Shown here: positions 1 through 8,133 of the stretch, in pieces
How the letters are laid out: each line of letters starts with the position of its first letter
Position numbering within the stretch: position 1 is the stretch's first letter
Source of the DNA: Pollutimonas sp963706785
GTDB lineage: Bacteria; Pseudomonadota; Gammaproteobacteria; Burkholderiales; Burkholderiaceae_B
DNA: 64,000 bases
Assembly (NCBI GenBank): GCA_963706785.1
Contig: CAVPNJ010000004.1
Coordinates: forward strand, 186,001-250,000
Reading direction: 5' to 3'
Position numbers and translations under genes: made by a program
Notes under the pieces: generated by a model
Databases searched by the model: none
What the model was told of the DNA's origin: nothing
What the model saw: the letters and a program-made list of their open reading frames with translations, nothing else

Positions 1-16
1 AAATAATTGAACAAAC

Positions 17-820
17 CTATCGCGATCCGCGCATGTCCTCGGGCAGTTCGGTACCGTAATATTTGTTGTAGATCTCGTTTAGCTTGCCATTCTTGAGATT
101 GGCTTCGACCCACTCGTTGACTTTGGCCAGCAGTCGAGCCTCGCCCTTTTTAACGCCGATCGCCAGGTCAAAATTACGCAAGACAAACAGCGGCTTGAAA
201 TTGTTCTTGCCGATTTTCTTGTCGATTTGAGCGACCAGTGACTGCGAAGTCGCCACCATTTTTGCCTGGCCGCTTACAGCAGCGGTCACCAAAGTGGAGT
301 CATCATCATATCGGGCAACCGTATACCCGTACTTGGCTGCCTGCGGGGTCAGTTCGGTATCTTGCGTAGTACCACGGGTTACCGCAACGGTATGGCCTTT
401 CAGGGTCTCGAGACTTTTGACCGGTATGTCATTGTAGCCAGCCACAACCGACTGCAGAACGGCATAACGCTTGGAGAAATCGATTACTTTGGCGCGTTCC
501 GGCGTCACGGACAAGGTCGATACCACAATGTCGGCCTTGTCGGTTTGCAGATTGGGGATGCGAGTCGCACCGGTGGTTTGGATAAGCTCGTATTTGACTC
601 CCCAGTCTTTGGCCAAAAGCTTCCCTACTTCGACATCGGCACCGATGGGCTCCATAGAGGCGCTCATCATTCCCGCTGGCGGTATGCCAAGGTCGGTTGA
701 TATACGAATTACCTTGTTCTTTTCGATATTGTCCAACACATCGGCGTGGGCAATGCCGCCGCCTGCAGCCAATAGGCCGAGCATGCACAACATTGAGGCG
801 GCGATAGTTCTTTTTTTCAT
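17..820 (-). CDS. Polar amino acid ABC transporter, periplasmic binding protein
   Basis: This is the solute receptor of the ABC importer encoded just upstream on the same strand. The 267-residue product has a Sec signal peptide (MKKR, hydrophobic core, cleavage near AHA-DV at about residue 26). It then shows the SBP_bac_3 pattern: early IRISTDLGIPP, then DIVVSTLSVTPERAKVIDFS, as in receptors for polar or opine amino acids. The ligand cannot be read from sequence. It is last in an operon running gntR, dehydrogenase, permease, permease, ATPase, receptor. A 39-bp gap separates it from the ATPase, with an AGGAG-type site before the ATG. Family sure, substrate unknown. Confidence 0.93.
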   Translation of the reverse strand: MKKRTIAASMLCMLGLLAAGGGIAHADVLDNIEKNKVIRISTDLGIPPAGMMSASMEPIGADVEVGKLLAKDWGVKYELIQTTGATRIPNLQTDKADIVVSTLSVTPERAKVIDFSKRYAVLQSVVAGYNDIPVKSLETLKGHTVAVTRGTTQDTELTPQAAKYGYTVARYDDDSTLVTAAVSGQAKMVATSQSLVAQIDKKIGKNNFKPLFVLRNFDLAIGVKKGEARLLAKVNEWVEANLKNGKLNEIYNKYYGTELPEDMRGSR

Positions 821-859
821 CTTTACATCTCCTTTGGATTTAACGTTTGATATAACGTC

Positions 860-1615
860 TTAGAGTTCGTTTTGCAAAAACTCCCTTAACTCTGGGGTTT
901 GGGGATTAGTCAGAATGCTCGTGCCCCCCTTCTCCCAAACCTTGCCTTCATTCATGAAGATGATGGTGTCGGCGATCCTGCGCGCGAAGTTCATTTCATG
1001 AGTGACCATAATCATGGTCATGCCCTTTGTCGCCAAGTCCTCGATAACCCGCAGTACCTCTCCGGTTAGTTGCGGATCAAGGGCGGAGGTTACCTCGTCA
1101 AAGAGCATGACTTTGGGTTCCATCGCCAAAGAACGGGCGATGGCCGCCCGCTGCTGCTGGCCGCCCGACAGATGTTCGGGATATTGCCTGGCTTTGTCTA
1201 CCAAGCCCACCTGGCCCAATACCCGGTGAGCCAGATCCCGGGCGTCTTTTTTTGGAATCTTTTTCACCGCCGTTGGGGCGAGCATCACGTTTTCTTCGAT
1301 GGTGAGGTGGGGAAACAAGTTATAGCTTTGAAACACGATACCAACGTCCAGCCGCAGTGCCTTGAGATCGACGTTCGGATTATGAACGTCGTGCCCGCAG
1401 ACAGTAATGGTTCCTGCGTTGATTGCTTCCAGAAGGTCCATGCAGCGAAGCGCTGTGCTTTTTCCCGAGCCGCTTTTCCCGATGATGGCGACAACCTCGC
1501 CTTTTACGACATCCATACTTACGCCCTTAAGGACTTCGATGTTGCCGAATTTTTTATGCACATCTTTGAGGCTGACCACCACTTCACGGCCGGTTTCGTC
1601 GGTAACGCTATGCAT
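860..1615 (-). CDS. Polar amino acid ABC transporter, ATP-binding protein
   Basis: This 251-residue subunit drives import of the ligand bound by the downstream receptor. Walker A is GKSGSGKST at residues 46-54, the signature is LSGGQQQR, and Walker B reads VMLFDEVTSALD, the Val variant seen in GlnQ/HisP-type ATPases. The open frame extends further upstream. I place the start at 1615 because a GGAGAAAGATCTT site precedes that ATG, and the longer N-terminus would be unlike the family and would lie inside the permease gene. Its start overlaps the end of the upstream permease by 8 bases (ATGCATAG), so the two are probably translationally coupled. Confidence 0.93.
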   Translation of the reverse strand: MHSVTDETGREVVVSLKDVHKKFGNIEVLKGVSMDVVKGEVVAIIGKSGSGKSTALRCMDLLEAINAGTITVCGHDVHNPNVDLKALRLDVGIVFQSYNLFPHLTIEENVMLAPTAVKKIPKKDARDLAHRVLGQVGLVDKARQYPEHLSGGQQQRAAIARSLAMEPKVMLFDEVTSALDPQLTGEVLRVIEDLATKGMTMIMVTHEMNFARRIADTIIFMNEGKVWEKGGTSILTNPQTPELREFLQNEL

Positions 1616-2264
1616 AAGATCTTTCTCCGGATTTAGCTTCAAGTTTTCGACTGAAAACAGACAACGGATAACACATCGAAAAATAAAGCATAGCGATAAG
1701 CAAGTAGATAAGGAAAGGCTGAAAAATAGTGTTATTGACAATTTGCCCCGCCCTGACCAACTCGACGAATCCCACAACCGAGGCCAGCGAGGTATTTTTT
1801 ATAATCTGCACCATGAACCCGACGGTGGGCGGCGTGGCGATTCTGATCGCCTGGGGCAATATAACCTTAGTCATTCTTTGCGCCCGCGACAAAGCGAGGC
1901 ATTCGGCGGCCTCCCACTGAGCCTTGGGAACGGACTGTATAGCGCCGCGCCAGCTTTCGCCCAGATAAGCGGAAACGTATACCGACAAGGACACCGATGC
2001 GGCCAAAAGGGGCGAGACGGAAAGGCCTATCGATGGCAGTCCAAAATACATCAGAAACATCAATACCAGTACTGGCGTGCCCTGAATCAACTGTATATAA
2101 AGCGCCGTGGTGAGCCTTAACCATCTTAGTGCGGAGATCCGGCACAGTGCGACGATCAAGGCGAGGACACCGCCGCCAATTAACGCGATCGTAGACAGGC
2201 CTACTGTCCATAAGGCGCCTTTTGCCAAAAATAGCAGGTATCCGACTGCGAAATTCTGTCCCAT
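1608..2264 (-). CDS. Polar amino acid ABC transporter, permease (second)
   Basis: A 218-residue inner-membrane permease of the HisM/GlnP (HisMQ) family. It has several hydrophobic segments and the EAA-type cytoplasmic loop around ESWRGAIQSVPKAQWEAAE, followed by the usual downstream segment LPQAIRIATPP. It should form a heterodimer with the permease encoded 11 bp upstream. Its last codons overlap the ATPase start by 8 bases. Nothing unusual is seen in the protein. Confidence 0.92.
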   Translation of the reverse strand: MGQNFAVGYLLFLAKGALWTVGLSTIALIGGGVLALIVALCRISALRWLRLTTALYIQLIQGTPVLVLMFLMYFGLPSIGLSVSPLLAASVSLSVYVSAYLGESWRGAIQSVPKAQWEAAECLALSRAQRMTKVILPQAIRIATPPTVGFMVQIIKNTSLASVVGFVELVRAGQIVNNTIFQPFLIYLLIAMLYFSMCYPLSVFSRKLEAKSGERSYA

Positions 2265-2275
2265 ATGCGCCTCGT

Positions 2276-2956
2276 CTAGATAAATGCCTGAAGGTTTCTA
2301 CGTCGCGGAAAAATCACGAGGCCAAAAATCCAGAACACTACCCTTAACAAGATTGACAAGAAGACATATAAAACGCCCACCACGATGTAGGTTTCAAATG
2401 GCCGGTAAGTGTCGGATTGAATGAAATTGGCGACGGCGGTTAATTCTTCAGCCGATATCTGTGAACAAATCGAGGAGGCGAGCATTAGAAGAACGAACTG
2501 ACTTGTCAAGGCCGGGTATACGCGTTCCAGCGCCTGCTTCAGAATCACATGCCAATATACTTGCCTGCGCGTAAGCCCGAGGGTTTCGGCTGCTTCCAGT
2601 TGGCCTTTCTCGATGGAATCAAATCCGGCTCTCATGATTTCTGCCGAATAAGCGCCCACGTTGATGGTCAGCGCCGCCATCGAAACCGTAATGGCTTGCA
2701 GTGACAACCCCATATTGGACAGCCCGAAATACACCAGAAAAATCTGTACCAGCAAAGGCGTATTGCGGATGGCTTCAATATAAATGCTGCACACTTTACG
2801 AAGCCACACGATTTTTCCGCGTTTTCCGATGGCGCAAAAGGTGCCCAGAATAAATCCGCAAGCAGTGGCAACCAACGTCAGCTGCATGGTCAGGTACATG
2901 CCTTGAAGAATCATGTCCCAACGTTCGAATACCACCGAAAAGTCCAGCTCCGTCAT
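2276..2956 (-). CDS. Polar amino acid ABC transporter, permease (first)
   Basis: A 226-residue HisMQ-family permease. The EAA-type loop is GFDSIEKGQLEAAETLGLTR, followed by a segment starting ILKQALERVYPAL. It is the partner of the adjacent 218-residue permease. Its ATG overlaps the stop of the upstream dehydrogenase by 4 bases (ATGA), which indicates coupling and places the oxidoreductase in the same transcript as the importer. That context suggests the dehydrogenase acts on the imported compound or a derivative. Confidence 0.92.
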   Translation of the reverse strand: MTELDFSVVFERWDMILQGMYLTMQLTLVATACGFILGTFCAIGKRGKIVWLRKVCSIYIEAIRNTPLLVQIFLVYFGLSNMGLSLQAITVSMAALTINVGAYSAEIMRAGFDSIEKGQLEAAETLGLTRRQVYWHVILKQALERVYPALTSQFVLLMLASSICSQISAEELTAVANFIQSDTYRPFETYIVVGVLYVFLSILLRVVFWIFGLVIFPRRRNLQAFI

Positions 2957-3858
2957 GCAGCCGACCCCTTCGGCGTTCGAGCCTGATTCGCGTAACGGTC
3001 ATAAATTGTGAATAAGGCCTGATTGCCGTTCGATCCTTCCCCATGCGCCCGCGCGTCCAGATACTGCGCCGTCACCAGGGATGTGGCGGGAAGGGGAACC
3101 GACAAGTCAAACGCCAATTCCTGTACCAGCTTCAAGTCCTTCAACATCAAATCGATGCGAAAGCCGGCTGACGTATCGCGATCTATCATCGCCGGGCCAA
3201 GCTTGTCTAGCATCCAGGACGCTGCGGAGCCACCCAGCAACACCTCGCGCAACACCTTCAAATCAATGCCCGACGCTCGCCCCAATGCCAACGCCTCGCA
3301 AATAGCCTGAATATTGATGCCGCATATCAATTGATTACACAGTTTCAATGTCTGGCCCGCGCCTGCCGGCCCAACGTGGGTAACACTAGCCCCCATGGCG
3401 TCTAGCACTGGCCGGGCCATGTTGAATGCATCGGAGTCGCCCCCAACCATGATGGTCAGGGTGGCATCTCGGGCACCTGTAGGGCCTCCCGATACGGGAG
3501 CGTCCAGAAACGCGATGTGCTGCGCAGCAAGGTCGGCGCCAAGTTGACGTACAGCCACCGGCGAGATAGTGCTCATGTCGATGATGAGGCGTTTCGCTGG
3601 TGGGCTTTGAATCAGGCCATCGTCGCCGAATACGACCGACTGTACGTCGGGCGTATTGGGCAACATGAGTATGACGACGTCCGCGCCCTGGCCGACCTCT
3701 GCCGGGGTGGCCGCAGCGACAGCCCCGGCTTCAACCGCTTTCGCGACCGCCACGGGGACGACATCATGAACGATGAGGTGAAAGCCGGCCTTGATAAGGT
3801 TGGCCGCCATACATTGGCCCATCGTCCCCAAACCGATAAATCCTATTTTTTTTATCAT
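2953..3858 (-). CDS. NAD(P)-dependent beta-hydroxyacid dehydrogenase (3-hydroxyisobutyrate dehydrogenase family)
   Basis: A 301-residue cytoplasmic oxidoreductase. The Rossmann motif IGFIGLGTMGQCMAANL is at the N-terminus, the substrate loop is DAPVSGGPTGARDATL, and the catalytic-lysine segment is GAGQTLKLCNQL. These are the hallmarks of the family that oxidises 3-hydroxyisobutyrate, tartronate semialdehyde, L-threonate and beta-hydroxy amino acids. Sequence alone does not separate these activities. A GTG nine bases upstream (3867) is an alternative start. It sits between the GntR regulator and the importer genes and overlaps the first permease by 4 bases, so it likely acts on the transported compound. 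Confidence 0.88.
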   Translation of the reverse strand: MIKKIGFIGLGTMGQCMAANLIKAGFHLIVHDVVPVAVAKAVEAGAVAAATPAEVGQGADVVILMLPNTPDVQSVVFGDDGLIQSPPAKRLIIDMSTISPVAVRQLGADLAAQHIAFLDAPVSGGPTGARDATLTIMVGGDSDAFNMARPVLDAMGASVTHVGPAGAGQTLKLCNQLICGINIQAICEALALGRASGIDLKVLREVLLGGSAASWMLDKLGPAMIDRDTSAGFRIDLMLKDLKLVQELAFDLSVPLPATSLVTAQYLDARAHGEGSNGNQALFTIYDRYANQARTPKGSAA

Positions 3859-3900
3859 TTTCCGCACTTGTCTCTTTGCCGGGAAGCGGCCCGGCGCGGG

Positions 3901-4641
3901 TTATACCAATGCTGTTTTAAACGTAGCCTTGTATCGCCTTTCATCTCCGATTTGAAAATGAATCCGCAGTTGCTCATCGGCGCTTTGCTCGTCTTTTTCG
4001 GCCAGCGCTCGAAATATCTTTCGATGATCCTCGATTATTTGTGCTTTCAAATTCGGATCAACATCGATGACCTCGCGCCTTTCTTTATGCAGCCGGATGA
4101 ATAAAGGCTGCATGGCCTTGTACATGCTGATCAAAGTCTCTGACTTGCTGGCGCGCACGATGGCAGAATGAAACTCGAAGTCGGCCATGCCGCCATCTAG
4201 AGGTGAATCGATGGTCGTTTTAATAAGAAGCAAAGCACGGCCGATGTCTTCAAGGTCTTGCGGCGTAATTCGTTGACAGGCGAGTCGAATGGCCTGGCAC
4301 TCGATTGCGATTCTGGCCTGCATGATGTCTTCAATCAAGCCGCCATCTTGCGCCAAAGTAAACGCAAAAATGTCACCTAGAACCGAGGCATCCGGCTTCT
4401 TAACGAATGTGCCAACCCTTCCGCGGATGTCGACCACACCGATCATCGCCAGCGCGCGCAATGCTTCGCGGATGACCGGCCGGCTCACGTCCAGATGTTC
4501 CGCGAGTTCTCGTTCAGGAAGAAGCAGGTCACCCGGACGCAACGAGCCCCCGAGAAGTTTTTCACGCAAGAATAAAAAAACTTTCTCGTAGCCCTGTTTG
4601 GCCTCGTCCTGAGCCCGAATAATCGTTGTGGCTTCGTTCAT
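3901..4641 (-). CDS. GntR family transcriptional regulator, FCD (FadR) subfamily
   Basis: A 246-residue DNA-binding repressor or activator. The N-terminal winged helix includes GDLLLPERELAEHLDVSRPV and VIREALRALAMIG; the helical FCD ligand domain follows, with candidate metal-binding His and Asp residues in its C-terminal half (FHSAIV, IEDHRKIF). It is the first gene of the operon with the dehydrogenase and amino acid importer. A perfect inverted repeat lies directly against its ATG (4642-4662), so autoregulation of the whole operon is likely. No normal Shine-Dalgarno lies outside that repeat, so the message may be leaderless or weakly translated. Confidence 0.93.
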   Translation of the reverse strand: MNEATTIIRAQDEAKQGYEKVFLFLREKLLGGSLRPGDLLLPERELAEHLDVSRPVIREALRALAMIGVVDIRGRVGTFVKKPDASVLGDIFAFTLAQDGGLIEDIMQARIAIECQAIRLACQRITPQDLEDIGRALLLIKTTIDSPLDGGMADFEFHSAIVRASKSETLISMYKAMQPLFIRLHKERREVIDVDPNLKAQIIEDHRKIFRALAEKDEQSADEQLRIHFQIGDERRYKATFKTALV

Positions 4642-4662
4642 GCCTGTGGTTTTACCACAGGC
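4642..4662. promoter_or_regulatory. Perfect 9-bp inverted repeat, probable GntR/FCD operator
   Basis: GCCTGTGGT, three spacer bases, then ACCACAGGC. The core TGGTNNNACCA fits the known FadR-subfamily operator form TNGTNNNACNA. It abuts the start codon of the GntR gene with no base between. Family knowledge makes it a likely autoregulatory site. It would also form a tight hairpin in any transcript crossing it. Confidence 0.7.
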
Positions 4663-4844
4663 CTAGCCAGACAAAATATCATGGATTACCCGCGCCATTG
4701 AGTGAAATTAAATTGGCGCCGAAAGCGTGTTCAGACTGATGGTCGAGAGTTTTTGACTAATATTTCTGTAGGTCGCTTCGTGACCGGCAATGGCATCGTG
4801 TCAATTGGGAGGCATCGTGGCAGCGACCTGGGTAGCGACTATTG

Positions 4845-6071
4845 TTAGGCAGCAGAACCAACGGAAACACTGGCATCCAAGACGGCTCCCGAACTGAATA
4901 CATCGTGGATCTGTTCATCGCTGTAGCCCAGCTGGCGCAAAATTTGCCGCGAATGCTGGCCCAATGTGGGCGCCCCAATCGGAGGGACGCCGGCTTCTTC
5001 ATCGGCAAATTTAATCGGCCTGGCGATGCCTTTGTAGAGGCCCACTTTTGGATGATGGAAGTCAACAATAAAACCTTGTTCCGCTACCTGCAGGTCATCG
5101 AACATATCTTCGACATGCCGAACAGCAGAGCATGGGACCGAAACGCCAAATAGTTCCTCCCACTCCATGGCTGTTCTTGCCTGGAGCGCCTGGCGGATCA
5201 CTGGAACCAGCTCACTGGCGTGTTCGGCGCGTTTCTTTACCGTGTCATAGCGTTCATCTTGAGCCAACTCAGGGACGCCCACCAGATTGCATAAAGCGTT
5301 CCAGAAATGAGGTGTATTGGCTGATATATACAAGTGCCCGCTACGGGTCGGATGTATGCCCGTAATCCCCCCAGAGCGCATATCACGGTCAATATGCTTG
5401 GGCTCATCTGCAGCCATGATCAAGCGCGCCGACTGCATGGCTAGGGCGCTACCGAGCAACGACACGCTAACCTCTTGCCCTTGTCCCGTACGTTCTCGTT
5501 GATACAACGCAGCCGTCACGCCCATAGAGACCATGGAGGCGGCGTAATAGTCGACGGCAGAACCGTAAACGATTTCTGGAAGGTCTTTACTTCCCTGTGC
5601 GGAACATATTCCGCTGCGCGCTTGCAGCACTTGATCGTAACCCGCCTTATCTGCCAATGGCCCGGTCTTCCCATACCCCGTCATAGAACAGTAAATAAGT
5701 CTTGGATTAACAAGCTTGAGGGTGTCATAGTCGATCTTCAGGCGCGGCGGTACAGAAGGCCTAAAATTATGCACAAGCACGTCAGTCTCTTGTACGAGCC
5801 TGATAAGCACTTCGTAACCAGCGTCTTTTTTAAGGTCTACACACAGGCCAGTCTTGCCCCGATTCACCCCTAAAAAGGCGCGACTCTCGGCTTCAAGTGT
5901 TGAGGGATACTTGCGCAGATTGTCGCCATCGGGCGGTTCGATTTTGATTACTTCCGCGCCTAGGTCGGCCAATAGACTGCAACCGTATGGGCCGGCAATA
6001 TAAGCACTCAGATCTAGAACCTTGATGCCCGATAACGGCAATGAACTTTGTACTGGCATAGACGGACCCAT
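4845..6071 (-). CDS. Class III CoA-transferase (CaiB/BaiF family)
   Basis: A 408-residue enzyme that moves CoA between carboxylic acids through an enzyme-bound anhydride. The N-terminus contains GIKVLDLSAYIAGPYGCSL; the catalytic Asp is D146 in AGYDQVLQA; a VPCSAVR segment follows late in the protein. I start at 6071, after a weak AAGG site; the ATG at 6059 is an alternative, and the open frame extends further upstream without family similarity. It is third in a minus-strand set after the CitE-like lyase and the Bug receptor (46-bp gap). This suggests it activates the imported acid before C-C cleavage. Confidence 0.9.
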   Translation of the reverse strand: MGPSMPVQSSLPLSGIKVLDLSAYIAGPYGCSLLADLGAEVIKIEPPDGDNLRKYPSTLEAESRAFLGVNRGKTGLCVDLKKDAGYEVLIRLVQETDVLVHNFRPSVPPRLKIDYDTLKLVNPRLIYCSMTGYGKTGPLADKAGYDQVLQARSGICSAQGSKDLPEIVYGSAVDYYAASMVSMGVTAALYQRERTGQGQEVSVSLLGSALAMQSARLIMAADEPKHIDRDMRSGGITGIHPTRSGHLYISANTPHFWNALCNLVGVPELAQDERYDTVKKRAEHASELVPVIRQALQARTAMEWEELFGVSVPCSAVRHVEDMFDDLQVAEQGFIVDFHHPKVGLYKGIARPIKFADEEAGVPPIGAPTLGQHSRQILRQLGYSDEQIHDVFSSGAVLDASVSVGSAA

Positions 6072-6117
6072 TGTGTTGAACCTTAAACTTTGTCTGATGA
6101 TCTGGCGCGACGCAAAT

Positions 6118-7131
6118 CTACTTTTGAACCGTAATATTGCTCTCGGCGGCGACTTTCTTCCATCGCACAAGGTCGTCCTTGATGATCTGCTGATAGTCCT
6201 GTGCCGATGCGGTCGCAAATTCGGCCCCTTCCCCTACGAAGAAATCTTTCATCTCTCGTGTAGTCACCACTTCTTGCACAGCCTTATTCAGCTTATTGAC
6301 GATTGCGTCGGGCGTGCCGGCCGGGGCAAGAATCCCCCACCACAAGCCGAACTCATAGCCAGGCACAACCTCGGATACCGGCTTCAAATTCGGAGCTATC
6401 GGGCTCGACTTGTGGCTGGTTATCGCGATCGCTTTGGCTTTTCCTGTGTTGATGGCGGGCAAAATTGACGGACCGCTGGCTATCAGTACATCCACCTGAT
6501 CGCTCATTAATGCCACGGTCGCGGGCCCCATACCGCGGTATGGCACATGGGTCATTTTGATACCGGCTGCCGAATTCAGCATTTCGGTAGCGAACTGATT
6601 GCTGCTGCCCGGCCCCGAGGAGGAATAGTTGATCGCACCGGGCGCCTTTTTGGCCAAAGCGATCAGATCCGCCATGGATTCAACAGGCAAGCTTCCTTTA
6701 ACCGCGACGATGAAGGGGCCTTTGGCCATCAACGCTACCGCTTTGAAATCTTTCTCAGCATCAAAAGGAAGGTTCTCCTGTATCGCTGCGTTCGTCGTAA
6801 AACTAGACGAAACCGCTACTAACGTATAACCGTCTGGCTTTGCCCTTGCAACCTGCGCTGTACCTATGGTCCCCCCTGCCCCACCCTTATTCACAATGAC
6901 GACCGAGGTGTTGAGTAAAGTGCCCAACTTCGCACCCACAGCCCGCGCAAACGAATCGTTAGAGCCGCCAGGCGGATACGGCACAACCAAGGTAATCGGC
7001 TGGCCGTTAGGAAATGACGTCGCCGCATGGGCAACCGGTGCGAGCGCAGCCGCCGCGGTAGCGAGCAGAAGCGCCGCTCCGATTCCAAGGCGCCAGTTAC
7101 CTTTAGTCGATGATATTTCTTGTTCTTTCAT
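6118..7131 (-). CDS. Bug/TctC family tricarboxylate-type receptor
   Basis: A 337-residue periplasmic receptor with an N-terminal signal (cleavage near AHA-AT at about residue 37). It has the family motifs PITLVVPYPPGGSNDSFAR, VVIVNKGGAGGTIGTAQVA and MTHVPYRGMGPA. Bug proteins bind small carboxylates; some feed TctAB permeases but many have no permease nearby, as here. It lies between a CoA-ester lyase and a CoA-transferase, so its ligand is probably the acid those enzymes process. The start has a TGT-rich leader and a gap of only 34 bp to the upstream gene, so they are likely co-transcribed. Confidence 0.93.
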   Translation of the reverse strand: MKEQEISSTKGNWRLGIGAALLLATAAAALAPVAHAATSFPNGQPITLVVPYPPGGSNDSFARAVGAKLGTLLNTSVVIVNKGGAGGTIGTAQVARAKPDGYTLVAVSSSFTTNAAIQENLPFDAEKDFKAVALMAKGPFIVAVKGSLPVESMADLIALAKKAPGAINYSSSGPGSSNQFATEMLNSAAGIKMTHVPYRGMGPATVALMSDQVDVLIASGPSILPAINTGKAKAIAITSHKSSPIAPNLKPVSEVVPGYEFGLWWGILAPAGTPDAIVNKLNKAVQEVVTTREMKDFFVGEGAEFATASAQDYQQIIKDDLVRWKKVAAESNITVQK

Positions 7132-7165
7132 GTGTTGTCTCCGATAGGGCGAATTAACGACTCGC

Positions 7166-8044
7166 TTAAGTTGCGTATGTTTTCGCCTGATTAATTATGG
7201 ATTGAGCCCGGGCAACAAATGGCGCATCAATCATTTTCCCGTCAACAAGGTAGGCCCCATTAACGTCATTCTTCGCTGCGGCAGACACGACCTTTTCAGC
7301 CCAGGCAATTTCTTGTTGAGTCGGACTGAACACGTCGTTGGCGACTTTTATCTGCGTAGGGTGTATGCAAGTTTTGCCAAGAAAGCCCATGCTTTTCGCT
7401 TGTAAGGCCTCTTGCCGGTAGCCGTCGATATTTGCCACATCGGCATAGGCCGAGTCATAAACGATGCAGCCCGATCGGGCCGACGCCATACGCAGTGCAA
7501 ACATGGTTGCATGGACATTCTGCGGCTCGTAACGCGCAATGTTCAAAGGCTCGAACAGGTCGCCCAAGCCCAGTTGCAAGCCCCAGACTTTGGGATGAGC
7601 TGCCGCAATATCGGCCGAATTGTGAAGCGCCTGAGGTGTTTCGATATTGGCGAGTATTCTTATGTCCGCCTTCTTGTTCGATGCTCTATTCCAGGCCTCC
7701 TCGGCCTTGGTCAGTGCCTCAACGAACTCCAAAACGTCTTTTGCCGAATCGATTTTCGGAACGTTGATAATGTCCACGTTGGCATGGCAGGCGACCTGCA
7801 AATCATCAGCAAAATACTGGGAGCCCAGCGGGTTAATTCGAACAATTATGGTCTTTCTAGCTTCTTGTTTTGTCTGTTCGAATCCGCGGCTGTCAAACAG
7901 CCCCTTTAACGCGTCGCGGGCGTAGCCTTTGCGGTCATGCAGGACGGAATCTTCCAAATCAAAACTGATGGCATCGGCCTGGCTGAGTAAAGCTTTAGTG
8001 AACAGTTCAGGCCGCGAAGCGGGTACAAACAATTTGCTGCGCAT
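7166..8044 (-). CDS. HpcH/HpaI aldolase / CitE-like CoA-ester lyase
   Basis: A 292-residue TIM-barrel lyase of the CitE/L-malyl-CoA lyase family. Visible motifs are RSKLFVPASRPELF at the N-terminus, AISFDLEDSV, VRINPLGS, IINVPKIDS and ILANIETPQAL (metal-binding Glu), and FLGKTCIHPTQI near the C-terminus. Known members cleave malyl-, citramalyl- or methylmalyl-CoA. The start at 8044 follows an AAGGAGAT site; the open frame reaches 8122 but that part would run into the divergent lysR control region. First gene of the acid-catabolism set and divergent from the LysR gene at 8134. Confidence 0.9.
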   Translation of the reverse strand: MRSKLFVPASRPELFTKALLSQADAISFDLEDSVLHDRKGYARDALKGLFDSRGFEQTKQEARKTIIVRINPLGSQYFADDLQVACHANVDIINVPKIDSAKDVLEFVEALTKAEEAWNRASNKKADIRILANIETPQALHNSADIAAAHPKVWGLQLGLGDLFEPLNIARYEPQNVHATMFALRMASARSGCIVYDSAYADVANIDGYRQEALQAKSMGFLGKTCIHPTQIKVANDVFSPTQQEIAWAEKVVSAAAKNDVNGAYLVDGKMIDAPFVARAQSIINQAKTYAT

Positions 8045-8113
8045 TATTGATCTCCTTGTTGGGCGATTATGCACAACACAGAGCGGGCCGGGATAATTGT
8101 TCGCTACCCTCAA

Positions 8114-8132
8114 AAGATACATATACTATCTT
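8114..8132. promoter_or_regulatory. Inverted repeat in the lysR / lyase divergent region
   Basis: AAGATA, seven bases, TATCTT. The repeat ends one base before the lysR ATG and about 70 bases from the lyase start. LysR proteins commonly bind such imperfect or short palindromes in the shared control region. No Shine-Dalgarno separates it from the ATG. Confidence 0.4.
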
Positions 8133-8133
8133 C

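Noticed and set aside
3517..4104. 195-codon plus-strand frame across the dehydrogenase and gntR genes
   Set aside because: Antisense to two well-recognised genes, with no ribosome site and no similarity to known families.
4784..4830. Short direct repeat GGCATCGTG twice
   Set aside because: Nine bases twice at close spacing is within chance for this length and has no context.
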